A stretch of 64,000 bases of DNA from assembly GCA_903904835.1 (NCBI GenBank), contig CAIVEI010000096.1, forward strand, positions 1-64,000. Reading direction: 5' to 3'. The translations under genes and the position numbers were made by a program. The notes beneath the pieces are model-generated. The model ran no database searches. It was not told the origin of the DNA and saw only the letters and a program-made list of their open reading frames with translations. This document shows, in pieces, positions 44,055 to 52,800 of this stretch (position 1 is its first letter; each line of letters begins with the position of its first letter). Origin of the DNA: an uncultured Schlesneria sp. GTDB taxonomy: Bacteria > Planctomycetota > Planctomycetia > Planctomycetales > Planctomycetaceae.

Positions 44055-44492
44055 CTTGTGTGCTTTACTGAATCCCGATCACGGATTATGCACCGTGAAC
44101 AAGCCAACGATTGAAACGATTCTTTCAAACAAAAACGGACGTTTTTAGCTGTATTAGTGTCCTGGAAGGACTAAACCGATTAGCCGGTGGTTGAGCGAAG
44201 CGACAGCACCGGTTTACGAACAGTTTCGAAATTCGCATCCTGAAAGGATGCCGGATTCATCGTTAGGTCATATCAGACATCGTAGAACTTTCACGGGCAA
44301 GTCTCGTTTTTCTGGAATCCATCCAGGATTTAAAAATTCTTCAACTTCGTTTCCGGTGGTGTCGCTTCGCTCAACGACCGTCTAATTGCTGCAGTCCCTC
44401 CGGGACAAAACACGTGCCAAGCCAAATTCTTATCCTTGTAAATCTGTGTGCATCTTTGGCTAATTCGTTTTCCCTTACTCTCCCCGATCTCA
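44055..44492. other. Gene-free region with hairpin repeats
   Basis: A 438-base spacer. Besides the 28-bp inverted pair listed separately, it holds small hairpins: GCATCCTGAAAGGATGC at 44235-44251, GTCCTGGAAGGAC near 44159, and GTCCCTCCGGGAC near 44393. These short C-C-T/A-G-G hairpins look like members of dispersed repeats. No gene is visible. Confidence 0.55.
44185..44380. repeat. 28-bp inverted repeat pair
   Basis: The left copy (44185-44212) has the core TTGAGCGAAGCGAC. The right copy (44353-44380) is its reverse complement with 26 of 28 bases matching. They are 140 bases apart and enclose the GCATCC...GGATGC hairpin. No transposase is inside. Confidence 0.75.
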
Positions 44493-45437
44493 TTATTTCT
44501 TCTGAATTGCTGGTTGTGGTTTAAAATTCGGGACAAGTTCGATCGTGACTTTGGTTCCGGCCGGCGGAATTCGTTCGGTGTATGCTTCAAACATCAAATC
44601 ATCGTTCGTCGCACTGCTCGTCGCGGAAATATCGAGCGTGGCCGAAGCAAAGTTCGCCACACAGATCAGGTCACCTGATTCCGCCTGATAAAATTTTTCG
44701 CCTGTCTTTTCGTCAGTCTGAAAATAACTCCCGGCAAAGACCCAATTCTCATCCATCGGGCGGATCTGAGTATTCTTGAAAAAGGATTGAATCGCCTTTT
44801 GAAACTTCGCGTCTTTTGAAATCTTCAGGACTTCGTCCCGTTGAGCTTCCGACATGTGACCGTACCAAAGGAGTTCACGATTCTTTTCATCCCATTTCAG
44901 ATCGGTGTCGTCAGGGAGCTTAAAGCCAGCCGGCGGCGGATCGAGTTTCTCAATGAAGTACCGTCGAGTTGCATGTCGCACCCAGGACTGAGCCGTATCG
45001 CGATGCAGTTTGCCATCCTCGTCGGTCCAGGTAATGAAGATATCAATCGGTTGTCCGGTCGCGGCCTGAAATTCCGGTTGCCAGTGAACGGGTTTGCCGA
45101 CCTTCGCACCCAGAGCTAACAAACCGGCATGAACAATCTGAGCCTGCGTATCCACCGAAAGAATCGATTCGTGTTCTTTCGATCCTTTGAGACAAACAAG
45201 CAGTTCAAGCAAGCCCTCCCGCAAGACAACCTCAGACTTCAGCAGCAGCTTCTTTCCTTTGGCATCCAGCAGGACAGTCCCCGCCTTGTTGAGTGGTTTC
45301 AGGCTATCGGTCTCGTTCGAGGCCAACGTCGACGGCTCCGGCGTTTTGTCTACCTTTTCATCGGCATACAAATCACAAACATGCCACGCAATGAGCGTTG
45401 GCACCATCAGCAACAGAAAACGAATCGATCGGGCCAT
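44493..45437 (-). CDS. Secreted YdjY-domain protein
   Basis: A 314-residue exported protein with signal RSIRFLLLMVPTLIAWHVC. The central block, VVLREGLLELLVCLKGSKEHESILSVDTQAQIVHAGLLALG, is the YdjY-domain signature. A later part has ELLWYGHMSEAQRDEVLKISK and WVFAGSYFQTDEKTGEKFYQAESGDLICVANFASATLDI. Function unknown. GGAG six bases before ATG 45437 supports the start. The Cys at the end of the hydrophobic stretch could make it a lipoprotein, but the lipobox is poor. It is read alone. Confidence 0.75.
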   Translation of the reverse strand: MARSIRFLLLMVPTLIAWHVCDLYADEKVDKTPEPSTLASNETDSLKPLNKAGTVLLDAKGKKLLLKSEVVLREGLLELLVCLKGSKEHESILSVDTQAQIVHAGLLALGAKVGKPVHWQPEFQAATGQPIDIFITWTDEDGKLHRDTAQSWVRHATRRYFIEKLDPPPAGFKLPDDTDLKWDEKNRELLWYGHMSEAQRDEVLKISKDAKFQKAIQSFFKNTQIRPMDENWVFAGSYFQTDEKTGEKFYQAESGDLICVANFASATLDISATSSATNDDLMFEAYTERIPPAGTKVTIELVPNFKPQPAIQKK

Positions 45438-45595
45438 CGGAATCTCCAAGTTGGAACAGACTCACCCTAGCATAAACCGAAGGAACTGTGCATCAAGTCC
45501 ACAAACCGCTTGCTATCACGGTTAATCCTGATATTTTCAATTCTTCTCGATCAATCACGAAGAATGATAAGCTTCCTTCCATTACTGGAGCAGCA

Positions 45596-45982
45596 ATGAA
45601 ACGCGTCACCGGAATTGGTGGAGTCTTCTTCAAATCCAGGGACCCGAAAGCTCTCGGCGCCTGGTACAAGACTCATCTTGGTATCGACGTCCAGGAATGG
45701 GGTGGCGCTTCATTTCAATGGAAAGGCCCGGACAATCCGGAAGGTGGCGGCACGACGGTATGGAGTCCTTTCGCGGCAGACACCAGCTACTTTGCTCCAA
45801 GCTCGGCGTCGTACATGATCAACTACCGCGTCGAAGACTTGCATGCGCTGCTGGCTCAGTTGCGAGCAGAAGGAGTGCAAGTTGAAGAGAAAGTCGAAGA
45901 ATCCGAGTACGGCAAGTTTGGCTGGGTCATTGACCCAGATGGAAACAAAATTGAACTATGGCAACCGCCGGTTGGTCAGTAG
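45596..45982 (+). CDS. VOC (glyoxalase-like) family protein
   Basis: A 128-residue protein with the paired beta-alpha-beta-beta-beta units of the vicinal-oxygen-chelate fold: RVTGIGGVFFKSRDPKALGAWYKTHLGIDV, then SYMINYRVEDLHALLAQLRAEGV, ending FGWVIDPDGNKIELWQPP, whose Glu is the usual metal ligand. Members include glyoxalase, dioxygenases and antibiotic-resistance proteins; this one cannot be assigned further. GGAG five to six bases upstream sets the start at 45596 instead of a Met 36 codons earlier. Confidence 0.85.
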   Translation: MKRVTGIGGVFFKSRDPKALGAWYKTHLGIDVQEWGGASFQWKGPDNPEGGGTTVWSPFAADTSYFAPSSASYMINYRVEDLHALLAQLRAEGVQVEEKVEESEYGKFGWVIDPDGNKIELWQPPVGQ

Positions 45983-46000
45983 AAATCCAAACACAACGTT

Positions 46001-46147
46001 TTGCCACGGGCGCCTGACGAACAGTTGCTGTTCGACATTGATCTTGCGATCCTCAGCGCCTCGCCGTCCCGATTTGCGGAGTACGAACGTCAAATCCGCT
46101 GGCGAGCATTGGGGCGTCTGGACGGGAATCCGGTCAACTGTTTTTGA
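46001..46147 (+). pseudogene. Remnant of a COG4339-type HD phosphohydrolase gene
   Basis: The plus-strand frame from 46001 reads LPRAPDEQLLFDIDLAILSA, then SPSRFAEYERQIR. This matches my memory of the late conserved segment of predicted metal-dependent HD-superfamily phosphohydrolases (D-x-x-L-F-x-D-x-D-L-A-I-L). No start codon, no HD motif and no flanking frame remain, so only the last third is preserved. It follows the VOC gene directly. Confidence 0.55.
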
Positions 46148-46809
46148 TTGGTTCGCACGCGGAGTATGATTGGTTAATCGATTGAGTTGGCCTCACGACC
46201 CTTTGATATGAAACGCCCTTGGCGTACGGAAAAAGAAACAAGACGGGTCCAGGTAACAACGGGATCTGTCCCCTTTTTTGTCGCGCACAATTTTCGGGTG
46301 CAGCAAGAAACGCATTGATATTTCATCGGTCAAAACGCATTGTTCCAGTTTCCCCCCCCCCCCCTAGTTGATTTACCTTTTTACGACACTGATGATTTCC
46401 ACGAGCACCTTCCAAACGTTAAGAATCAACTGGAATTCTCTTGTTGACAGTCGTGTTGTTATGTTGTAATTTATTGTCGTTAAAATGGTGTTTTGTTGGT
46501 GTTTTGTCGAAAACAGGATGCAGCCTGGATGGCGCAATGCGATTTAGCGTCGTGAAAAGGAGTGCGGATTCGAGGAAACCGTGGATTGACATCTACGGTT
46601 CGCCTCGGTTTTCGGTATTCAAAGCCAGATGACGACAATTGATTTTTGACAATTCGGAAAGACATTAATTCAGCTCGGGCGGTCGTGCGTTTGAAGCGGC
46701 GGTTCGTTGTTTGCCTGCGGGGTGTGGTCGAGTCTTCGCGGGCTACGAACCTGTCGATATTTGGAGGGACATGAAGACTCGACCGTACAGTACGAAGCGA
46801 TCAGAAGGG

Positions 46810-46900
46810 TTGAACTTGGCCAACTTGACCATTGCAATCAACTTCACAACCAAGACAAAAGCCTACAAAAAAGGGAACTTGGTCAACTTGGCCAAACCTT
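46810..46900. repeat. Direct repeat with 9-bp units, copy 1
   Basis: This copy reads TTG, then AACTTGGCC AACTTGACC, a shared core of about 50 bases (ATTGCAATCAACTTC through GCCTACAAAAAAGGG), then AACTTGGTC AACTTGGCC. The matching copy is at 47399-47507. Each flank of the core here has two 9-bp units. Confidence 0.75.
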
Positions 46901-47196
46901 TTTCAATGCATCGGTGGAGCTTCGAATGAGATCGGAAGGGAGAACGATGTCGAAGTCAGTCGAACTTGATCGAACCGTGTCGAACTCGAGCGCGCGGAAT
47001 TTTTCGTAAATGATCGACGAAAGCCTATGAAATACGGCAAATGGTCGAAGTCGATCGAACTTGATCGAACTTTGACACCAAAATTCGTGAGGCAAGGAAT
47101 TCAACGCGAAAAACGGAAGAGAAGATTTTTGTGAACAGAAGGACACAAAGGTAACGAAGTGAAGAAATGAAAACCTGGTATCGAGGTCGAAACTCG

Positions 47197-47298
47197 GGGT
47201 GCGACGGTTTTGGAGTCTTCGACAAGGCCGTGTCTTTGTGGTTCGACATCGGATTCGAAGAGCACGGCCTTACCGAAGACGGTAAAACCTTGGCACCC
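47197..47298. repeat. Hairpin element, copy 3
   Basis: Left arm from 47197 (GGGTGCGACGG, TTCGACAAGGCCGTG). Right arm 47263-47298 (CACGGCCTTACCGAAGACGG, then AAAACCTTGGCACCC). It is very close to copy 1, including most of the loop. It lies between the two 9-bp-unit repeats. Confidence 0.85.
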
Positions 47299-47398
47299 TT
47301 TTTCACGGATTTCTTTATTAAAAGCACTTCGTCTCCGGTAATCCAAACAGTCCAACTTGACGTCGTTTCATCAGACCGGAATTGCCCAATCTTCCCAT

Positions 47399-47507
47399 TT
47401 GAACTTTGCCAACTTGGTCAACTTGACCATTGCAATCAACTTCGCAACCACACAAAAAGCCTACAAAAAAGGGAACTTGGTCAACTTTGCCAACTTGGTC
47501 AAACCTT
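47399..47507. repeat. Direct repeat with 9-bp units, copy 2
   Basis: The same core as copy 1, but each flank has three 9-bp units (AACTTTGCC AACTTGGTC AACTTGACC on the left; AACTTGGTC AACTTTGCC AACTTGGTC on the right). The copies therefore differ by one unit on each side, consistent with slippage or unequal crossing over. Confidence 0.75.
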
Positions 47508-47677
47508 CGGAACTGTGTGTCACCTGTTCTTTTACGAGAAGTCGTTTGATGGGGCAAAGGCTCCGGGAATCGGCATCGCCCGGCTCGCCTGGTTGCTTGA
47601 AGCAGAGACTTCAAATCGGTGTTGACACCGATTAGCGGTGTCGGACACACTCACCACTGGTTTTCGAAGGAATCCGC

Positions 47678-48127
47678 GTGAGTCGTCTAATCACATTTGC
47701 GATGCTCGTCAGCTTTGTCGCTCAGCAGTTTGCTTGCTGCTGTGCCGGGGTTTGTGCGTCGGTCTGTGATGGTGAACATTCTCCGCAGGCGATCTGTGAG
47801 ACCGTTGGTTCCGGGGACTGTGATTGTTGTCATGAGGGACATGATGCGAGCAAGTTCGCGGGGACTGCAGTTCGAGACAATGAAGAACGTCCGTCGGATG
47901 GTCATCAGCATCATGTCTGCGTCGGGACTCATCTCTTTTACGTGACGGGCGAGCGCTTCGATGTGTCGCAACTGGTGGTGATCCAAGGTTTTAATTTGTT
48001 TTGGACCGAGGATTTTGTCGGCCTTTGGTCGATGAATGAAACTTCGACGAATCGAAATCGACTCGTTGGTGTGCCCTTGCTATCGGCAGGCATTGGGCGT
48101 TCTGTTCTTTGCGTGTACCAGATTTAG
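47678..48127 (+). CDS. Small exported Cys/His-rich protein, possible metal binding
   Basis: A 149-residue protein starting at GTG 47678 with GAAGGA six to seven bases upstream. It has a signal-like start (MSRLITFAMLVSFVAQQFACCCAGVCASVC), then a cluster of Cys and His (DCDCCHEGHD and DGHQHHVCVGTH). The C-terminal half is less charged. I do not recognise the family. Placement before a CzcB/CzcA-type pump suggests metal binding or sensing, but that is inference. A terminator-like hairpin at 48213-48238 separates it from the pump genes. Confidence 0.5.
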   Translation: MSRLITFAMLVSFVAQQFACCCAGVCASVCDGEHSPQAICETVGSGDCDCCHEGHDASKFAGTAVRDNEERPSDGHQHHVCVGTHLFYVTGERFDVSQLVVIQGFNLFWTEDFVGLWSMNETSTNRNRLVGVPLLSAGIGRSVLCVYQI

Positions 48128-48212
48128 GTTTTCGTACGCACCTTCGTCTTTTTTGTTGTGTCGTGTACACACGGCACATTCTGCTGCGCTGCACTGGCTG
48201 AAGCCTATGCTA

Positions 48213-48238
48213 CGGGCTTTTTCAATCAGCCCGTTTTT
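48213..48238 (+). terminator. Rho-independent terminator
   Basis: CGGGCT (48213-48218), a 9-base loop, AGCCCG (48228-48233), then TTTTT. It lies 86 bases after the Cys/His-rich gene and 96 bases before the adaptor gene, so it can separate their transcripts. Confidence 0.7.
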
Positions 48239-48333
48239 CTTGTGATTTGGTCCGGTGCTTTACTTTTTGTTGAGTGATCCGTGACACAGGCTCATCACGC
48301 CGAGCGATGATGGCTACTCTGGGAGGCCTTTCT

Positions 48334-49815
48334 ATGTCGAAACGGGTTCCACAACTTTTGCGGACGTTGATCGGGGTTGGTTTGATTGCTGGGGTGGGCG
48401 GGATTGCGCATTTCACTCAGGATCGCTGGCTCCCCTTGGTGACCCGAGGCACGACGACACTTGCGTCCGAAGCGTCGTCGGAAAATGCTGGACATGTCCA
48501 TGCTGCGACCAGTGTTGGTACGACAACGTCGATTTCGTTGACGGATCGGGCACGGCAGAACCTTGGTCTGCAAACGGGTAAGGTCGATCTGCAGGACTGG
48601 TGGCAGACGATTTCGATCCCGGCGGAAGTGATTGAAGAACCGGGGCACAGTGAACAAGGTGTTTCGTCCACGGTGCATGGGATCGTGCTGAAGATTCATG
48701 CCTTTCCGGGTCAGACGGTCCGTGCCGGTGATCCACTTGTCGATATTCAACCGACAGCGGAGTTGCTGGCGAATGCGGAATCGGCATTGCTCAAGACGCT
48801 TCAGGAAATGGAACTGGTCGAACTACAGATCGAGAGGATTTCGCCGACCGTTGAGTCTGGTGCGACTCCCGCCATGCGGAAAGTTGAGAAGGAATACGAA
48901 AGGACTCGACTGGAATCTCAGCGACTGATCCAGACTCAAGAATTGCTGGTTCGTGGACTCTCTCCCGCTCAGATCGAAGAGATCATCAAAACCAAAACGC
49001 TGATTCGTCGGATGACAGTCCGAGTCCCCGCAGGAACGTTGTCGGGGGACGAAGAAGCTGCGCCGATCAAGCTCACCGGGAATACCGTCGCGGACAATGC
49101 ACATGGTCCGGGTCCGCAGGCCATTCCACGGAATCATGAACATGGTTCCGTCTATTCCGTTGAAACGCTGAACACCCATCTTGGTCAGCATGTTCAACCG
49201 GGTAACGAGCTTTGTCGACTTGCCCGGCATTCGCATCTCTTGATCGCAGGGCGCGCATTCGAGCGTGAAAGCCATCTTGTGGCGAGGGCTTTGGAAAACG
49301 AATGGCCCGTGAAAGCGGTTTTCGAGACGGCGGATGAATCGCCAGTTGTCCGCGAGGGATTAACGATTCTCTACAGCGATAACGTGATCGACGTCGATTC
49401 GAGCACGCTGCGGTTCTACGTCCCACTGGTGAACGAAGTCCTGCGTGACAGCACGGGGAATAATGGTCTCACCTATCGTGCCTGGAGGTTTAAGCCGGGG
49501 CAAAAGGTACGTCTGTTGGTCCCGGTCAATCATTTCACGAAACGCGTCGTGCTTCCTGCCGAAGCGATCGTGAGGGAAGGGGCTGACGCATACGTTTTTC
49601 GCATGAACGGAAAACTTCTGGAACGAGTGGCCGTGCGAGTTGAATCACTCGATTCGCGCGAAGCGGTTCTCGCCAATGACGGGGCGTTGTTTCCTGGCGA
49701 TTTCGTCGCTCGTAATCAGGCCTATCAGTTGAATCTGGCGATGAAGAAATCGCAAGGAAGTGGTGAAAGCGGGCATAGCCACGCCGGACACAGCCATGAA
49801 GGGCATAATCACTGA
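48334..49815 (+). CDS. RND efflux periplasmic adaptor (CzcB/CusB family)
   Basis: A 493-residue adaptor (membrane fusion protein) anchored by an N-terminal helix (LLRTLIGVGLIAGVGGIA). It has a lipoyl-type half (SSTVHGIVLKIHAFPGQTVRAGDPLVDIQP), an alpha-hairpin with heptad helices (NAESALLKTLQEMELVELQI), and a beta-barrel part. The C-terminus is His-rich (GHSHAGHSHEGHNH), typical of Zn/Co/Cu pumps. GGGAGG seven bases before ATG 48334 sets the start; upstream in-frame codons lack such a site. Its TGA overlaps the start of the pump gene (TGATG), so the two are coupled. No outer-membrane gene is adjacent. Confidence 0.85.
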   Translation: MSKRVPQLLRTLIGVGLIAGVGGIAHFTQDRWLPLVTRGTTTLASEASSENAGHVHAATSVGTTTSISLTDRARQNLGLQTGKVDLQDWWQTISIPAEVIEEPGHSEQGVSSTVHGIVLKIHAFPGQTVRAGDPLVDIQPTAELLANAESALLKTLQEMELVELQIERISPTVESGATPAMRKVEKEYERTRLESQRLIQTQELLVRGLSPAQIEEIIKTKTLIRRMTVRVPAGTLSGDEEAAPIKLTGNTVADNAHGPGPQAIPRNHEHGSVYSVETLNTHLGQHVQPGNELCRLARHSHLLIAGRAFERESHLVARALENEWPVKAVFETADESPVVREGLTILYSDNVIDVDSSTLRFYVPLVNEVLRDSTGNNGLTYRAWRFKPGQKVRLLVPVNHFTKRVVLPAEAIVREGADAYVFRMNGKLLERVAVRVESLDSREAVLANDGALFPGDFVARNQAYQLNLAMKKSQGSGESGHSHAGHSHEGHNH

Positions 49816-52800
49816 TGAATGCACTCATTCGTTTCGCCTTGCAGAATCGATTGCTGGTCGTCTGCCTTTCGCTGGTGACGCTGGTCCTTGGTTCGATCAC
49901 GATGGCACGTCTGCCGATCGATATCTTTCCCAGTCTGACGCGGCCACGAGTTGTCGTGATGACCGAATGCCCTGGGCTTGCTCCTGAAGAAGTAGAAACG
50001 CTCGTCACGCTTCCATTGGAAACCGCACTGAACGGATCGACGGGAGTCCAGACCGTACGAAGTTCGTCGGGGATTGGACTGTCGGTGGTGTATGTCGAGT
50101 TTGGCTGGAGTTCGGATGTTTATCTGGCTCGGCAAATCGTCAACGAACGGATCGCGACGGTGCTTAATCGCATGCCGGCGGGAGTGAAACCGGAACTGGC
50201 GCCGATCAGTTCCATCATGGGCCAGATCATGATGGTCGGGTTGTACAGCCGTGACGGGACAACGTCACCGATGCAGGTTCGGACCTTTGCCGAATGGGTG
50301 GTCCGCCCCCGTTTGCTGACGATTCCTGGTGTGTCACAAGTCATTCCGATGGGCGGGGGACGAAAGCAGTTTCAAGTATTGGTTGATCCGAATCGTCTGG
50401 CTGCTCATAACGTCACGCTGGCCGAAGTGGAAGCGTCAATCGGGGAAGCGAATCAGAATGCGACGGGTGGGTATCTTGAACGAGGTTCAATGGAATACCT
50501 GGTCCGAGGTCTGGGGCGAATCAAATCGAAAGACGATCTCGCTCAATCGGTGGTCAAGCGTTCCAACGAGCGGCCGGTGTTGCTCCGCGACGTTGCGAGT
50601 GTCGAAGAACGGCCGCAGTTGAAGCGCGGGGATTCGTCCGTGAACGGGCATCCCGCCGTGGTGCTCACTATCGGAAAGCAACCGACGGCGGATACTCGTC
50701 AATTGACGGAAGAAATCACCAGAACCTTTGAGAGCCTTAGGGGATCGCTGCCGAAAGACATCGAACTGGTGACGGAACTGTATCAACAACGTGAATTCAT
50801 CGACCGGGGAATTCACAATGTTTTTGAAGCACTGCGCGACGGAGCGATCCTTGTTCTGATTGTTCTGTTCCTGTTTCTGATGAACTTTCGGACCACGTTT
50901 ATCACATTAACCGCCATCCCCTTGTCGATCGTGATCACGGGACTGGTTTTCTATTGGTTCGGTATCTCGATTAATGTCATGACCTTGGGGGGACTGGCGG
51001 TCGCGATGGGGGAACTGGTGGATGATGCGATTGTGGACATTGAAAATGTCTTCCGTCGCCTGAACGAGAACGCAAGATCACCCAACCCGAAACCGGCTCT
51101 CGAAGTGGTTTACCACGCCAGTATCGAGATCCGCAGCTCGATCGTCTTCGGCACGATGCTTGTGATACTGGTGTTCATTCCGCTGTTCGCGTTATCGGGG
51201 ATTGAAGGCCGACTGTTCACACCGCTGGGTATTGCCTACATCGTCTCGATTCTTGCTTCGCTGGTTGTTTCGCTGACGATCACACCGGTGCTGGGAAGTT
51301 TATTGTTGTGTGGTCCGATGATCGATGAGCATCACGTAGCCGACGCTGCTAGCGTCGGTCGCGATGTTGCCGACGCTGGCAGCGTCGGCCACGGTGGCGA
51401 TAGCCCCCTCTTACGACTCCTTAAGCGATGGGTTGCTCCGGTCATCAGGACAAGTCTGTCACGAACCGGTTTGACGGTGATCCTTACGATTGTCAGCGCG
51501 GCGATCGCGGCCAGCGTTGTACTGATTCTGAATCTTGGTACGGACTTTTTACCTGCATTCGATGAGGGAGCCGCTCAGATCAATTTCGCCTTGCCACCCG
51601 GTTCGTCACTGGAGGCATCCAATCGAGCGAGTCTCATGGTCGACGCAGCACTGGCCACTCATCTTCGTTCGGCTGACAAGAATCCTTCCGGGTTGGTATC
51701 CGCATTCGTACGCCGCAGTGGCCGTGCCGAGATGGACGAACATGCGGAAGGGGTTAACGTCACCGAATACATCGTCTCACTGAATCCGAAGAGTGGACTG
51801 ACCCGCGCTGATGCTCTCGCGACACTGAGGAAGGAACTGGACGATGTCCCCGGAATCGAATACGAAGTCGAACAGCCGCTGGCACATCTGATGAGCCACA
51901 TGCTGTCGGGGGTGACCGCTCAAATCGCCATCAAGGTGTTTGGGGATGACCTGGATGTCCTGCGTCAAAAGGCGGAGCAGATCAAGAACGCACTCGCGAA
52001 CATTCCAGGCCTGTTGCCCCCTGTCGTCGAGTCACAGCAATTGATCCCTCAACTTCGACTGGAATTGAACCGGGAACAACTGGCTCTTTATGGCCTGACA
52101 GCGGGTCGAGTCAATGAATTTATCGAGACGGCGATGAACGGTCGCGTGGTTTCCACCGTCCTCGACGGACAGCGGACGTTTGATCTGGTTGTGCGACTGA
52201 ACGATGAATCGCGAACCGATATTGAGGCGGTACGACGGCTGGCGTTAACGCTTCCAGAGGGAGGACGGATTCCTCTTTCCGCCGTTGCCAAGATCTATGA
52301 AGCGGGTGGTCCGAACACGATCAATCATGAACGGACCCGTCGACGGATTGCGATTCGAGGTAACGCGGCAGGTCGAGATTTGGGGAGTGTTGTGGCGGAT
52401 ATCCGTCGTGCGGTTGCCAAGATCGATATGCCCGAAGGCTATTTTGTGGAATATGGAGGTCAGTTTGAAGCTCAACAAGAAGCAACGCGGCAAATCGCGA
52501 TCATGAGCATTGTATCGCTTGTCGGAGTCTTTCTTGTCCTTTACACGCTGTTTCCTTCGACGACCATCGTATTGCAAATCATGTCTGCGTTACCGATCGC
52601 TTTCGTGGGTGGTGCCTGTGCATTGTGGTTAACCGGTCAGACGCTGACAGTGGCAAGTCTCGTCGGGTTTATCTCGTTAGGTGGAATCGCCGCGAGGAAC
52701 GGAATTCTGCTGGTTTCACACTATCTGCACCTGATGCGTGAAGAGGGTGAAGGTTTTACGGCATCAATGGTCGTTCGCGGCAGCCTGGAGCGTCTGGCTC

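Larger units (their letters stand above)
45983..47677. other. 1.7-kb gene-poor region with remnants and repeats
   Basis: No intact gene is visible over 1695 bases. In order it holds: a remnant of an HD phosphohydrolase gene (46001-46147), a run of 13 C (46352-46364), a GT-rich stretch with no credible gene, the two-copy 9-bp-unit repeat (46810-46900 and 47399-47507), GTCGAACTTGATCGAAC-like repeats (about 46960 and 47050), and hairpin element copy 3 (47197-47298). Confidence 0.65.

Noticed and set aside
46441-46632. A 63-codon frame with TTGACA-N17-TAATTT promoter-like boxes upstream
   Set aside because: The region is GT-rich, the -10 match is weak (3 of 6), there is no ribosome site and the product is not recognised.
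46810-47507. The 9-bp unit repeats considered as a CRISPR array
   Set aside because: Units are 9 bp, adjacent without spacers, and there are only two or three per side; no cas genes are present.
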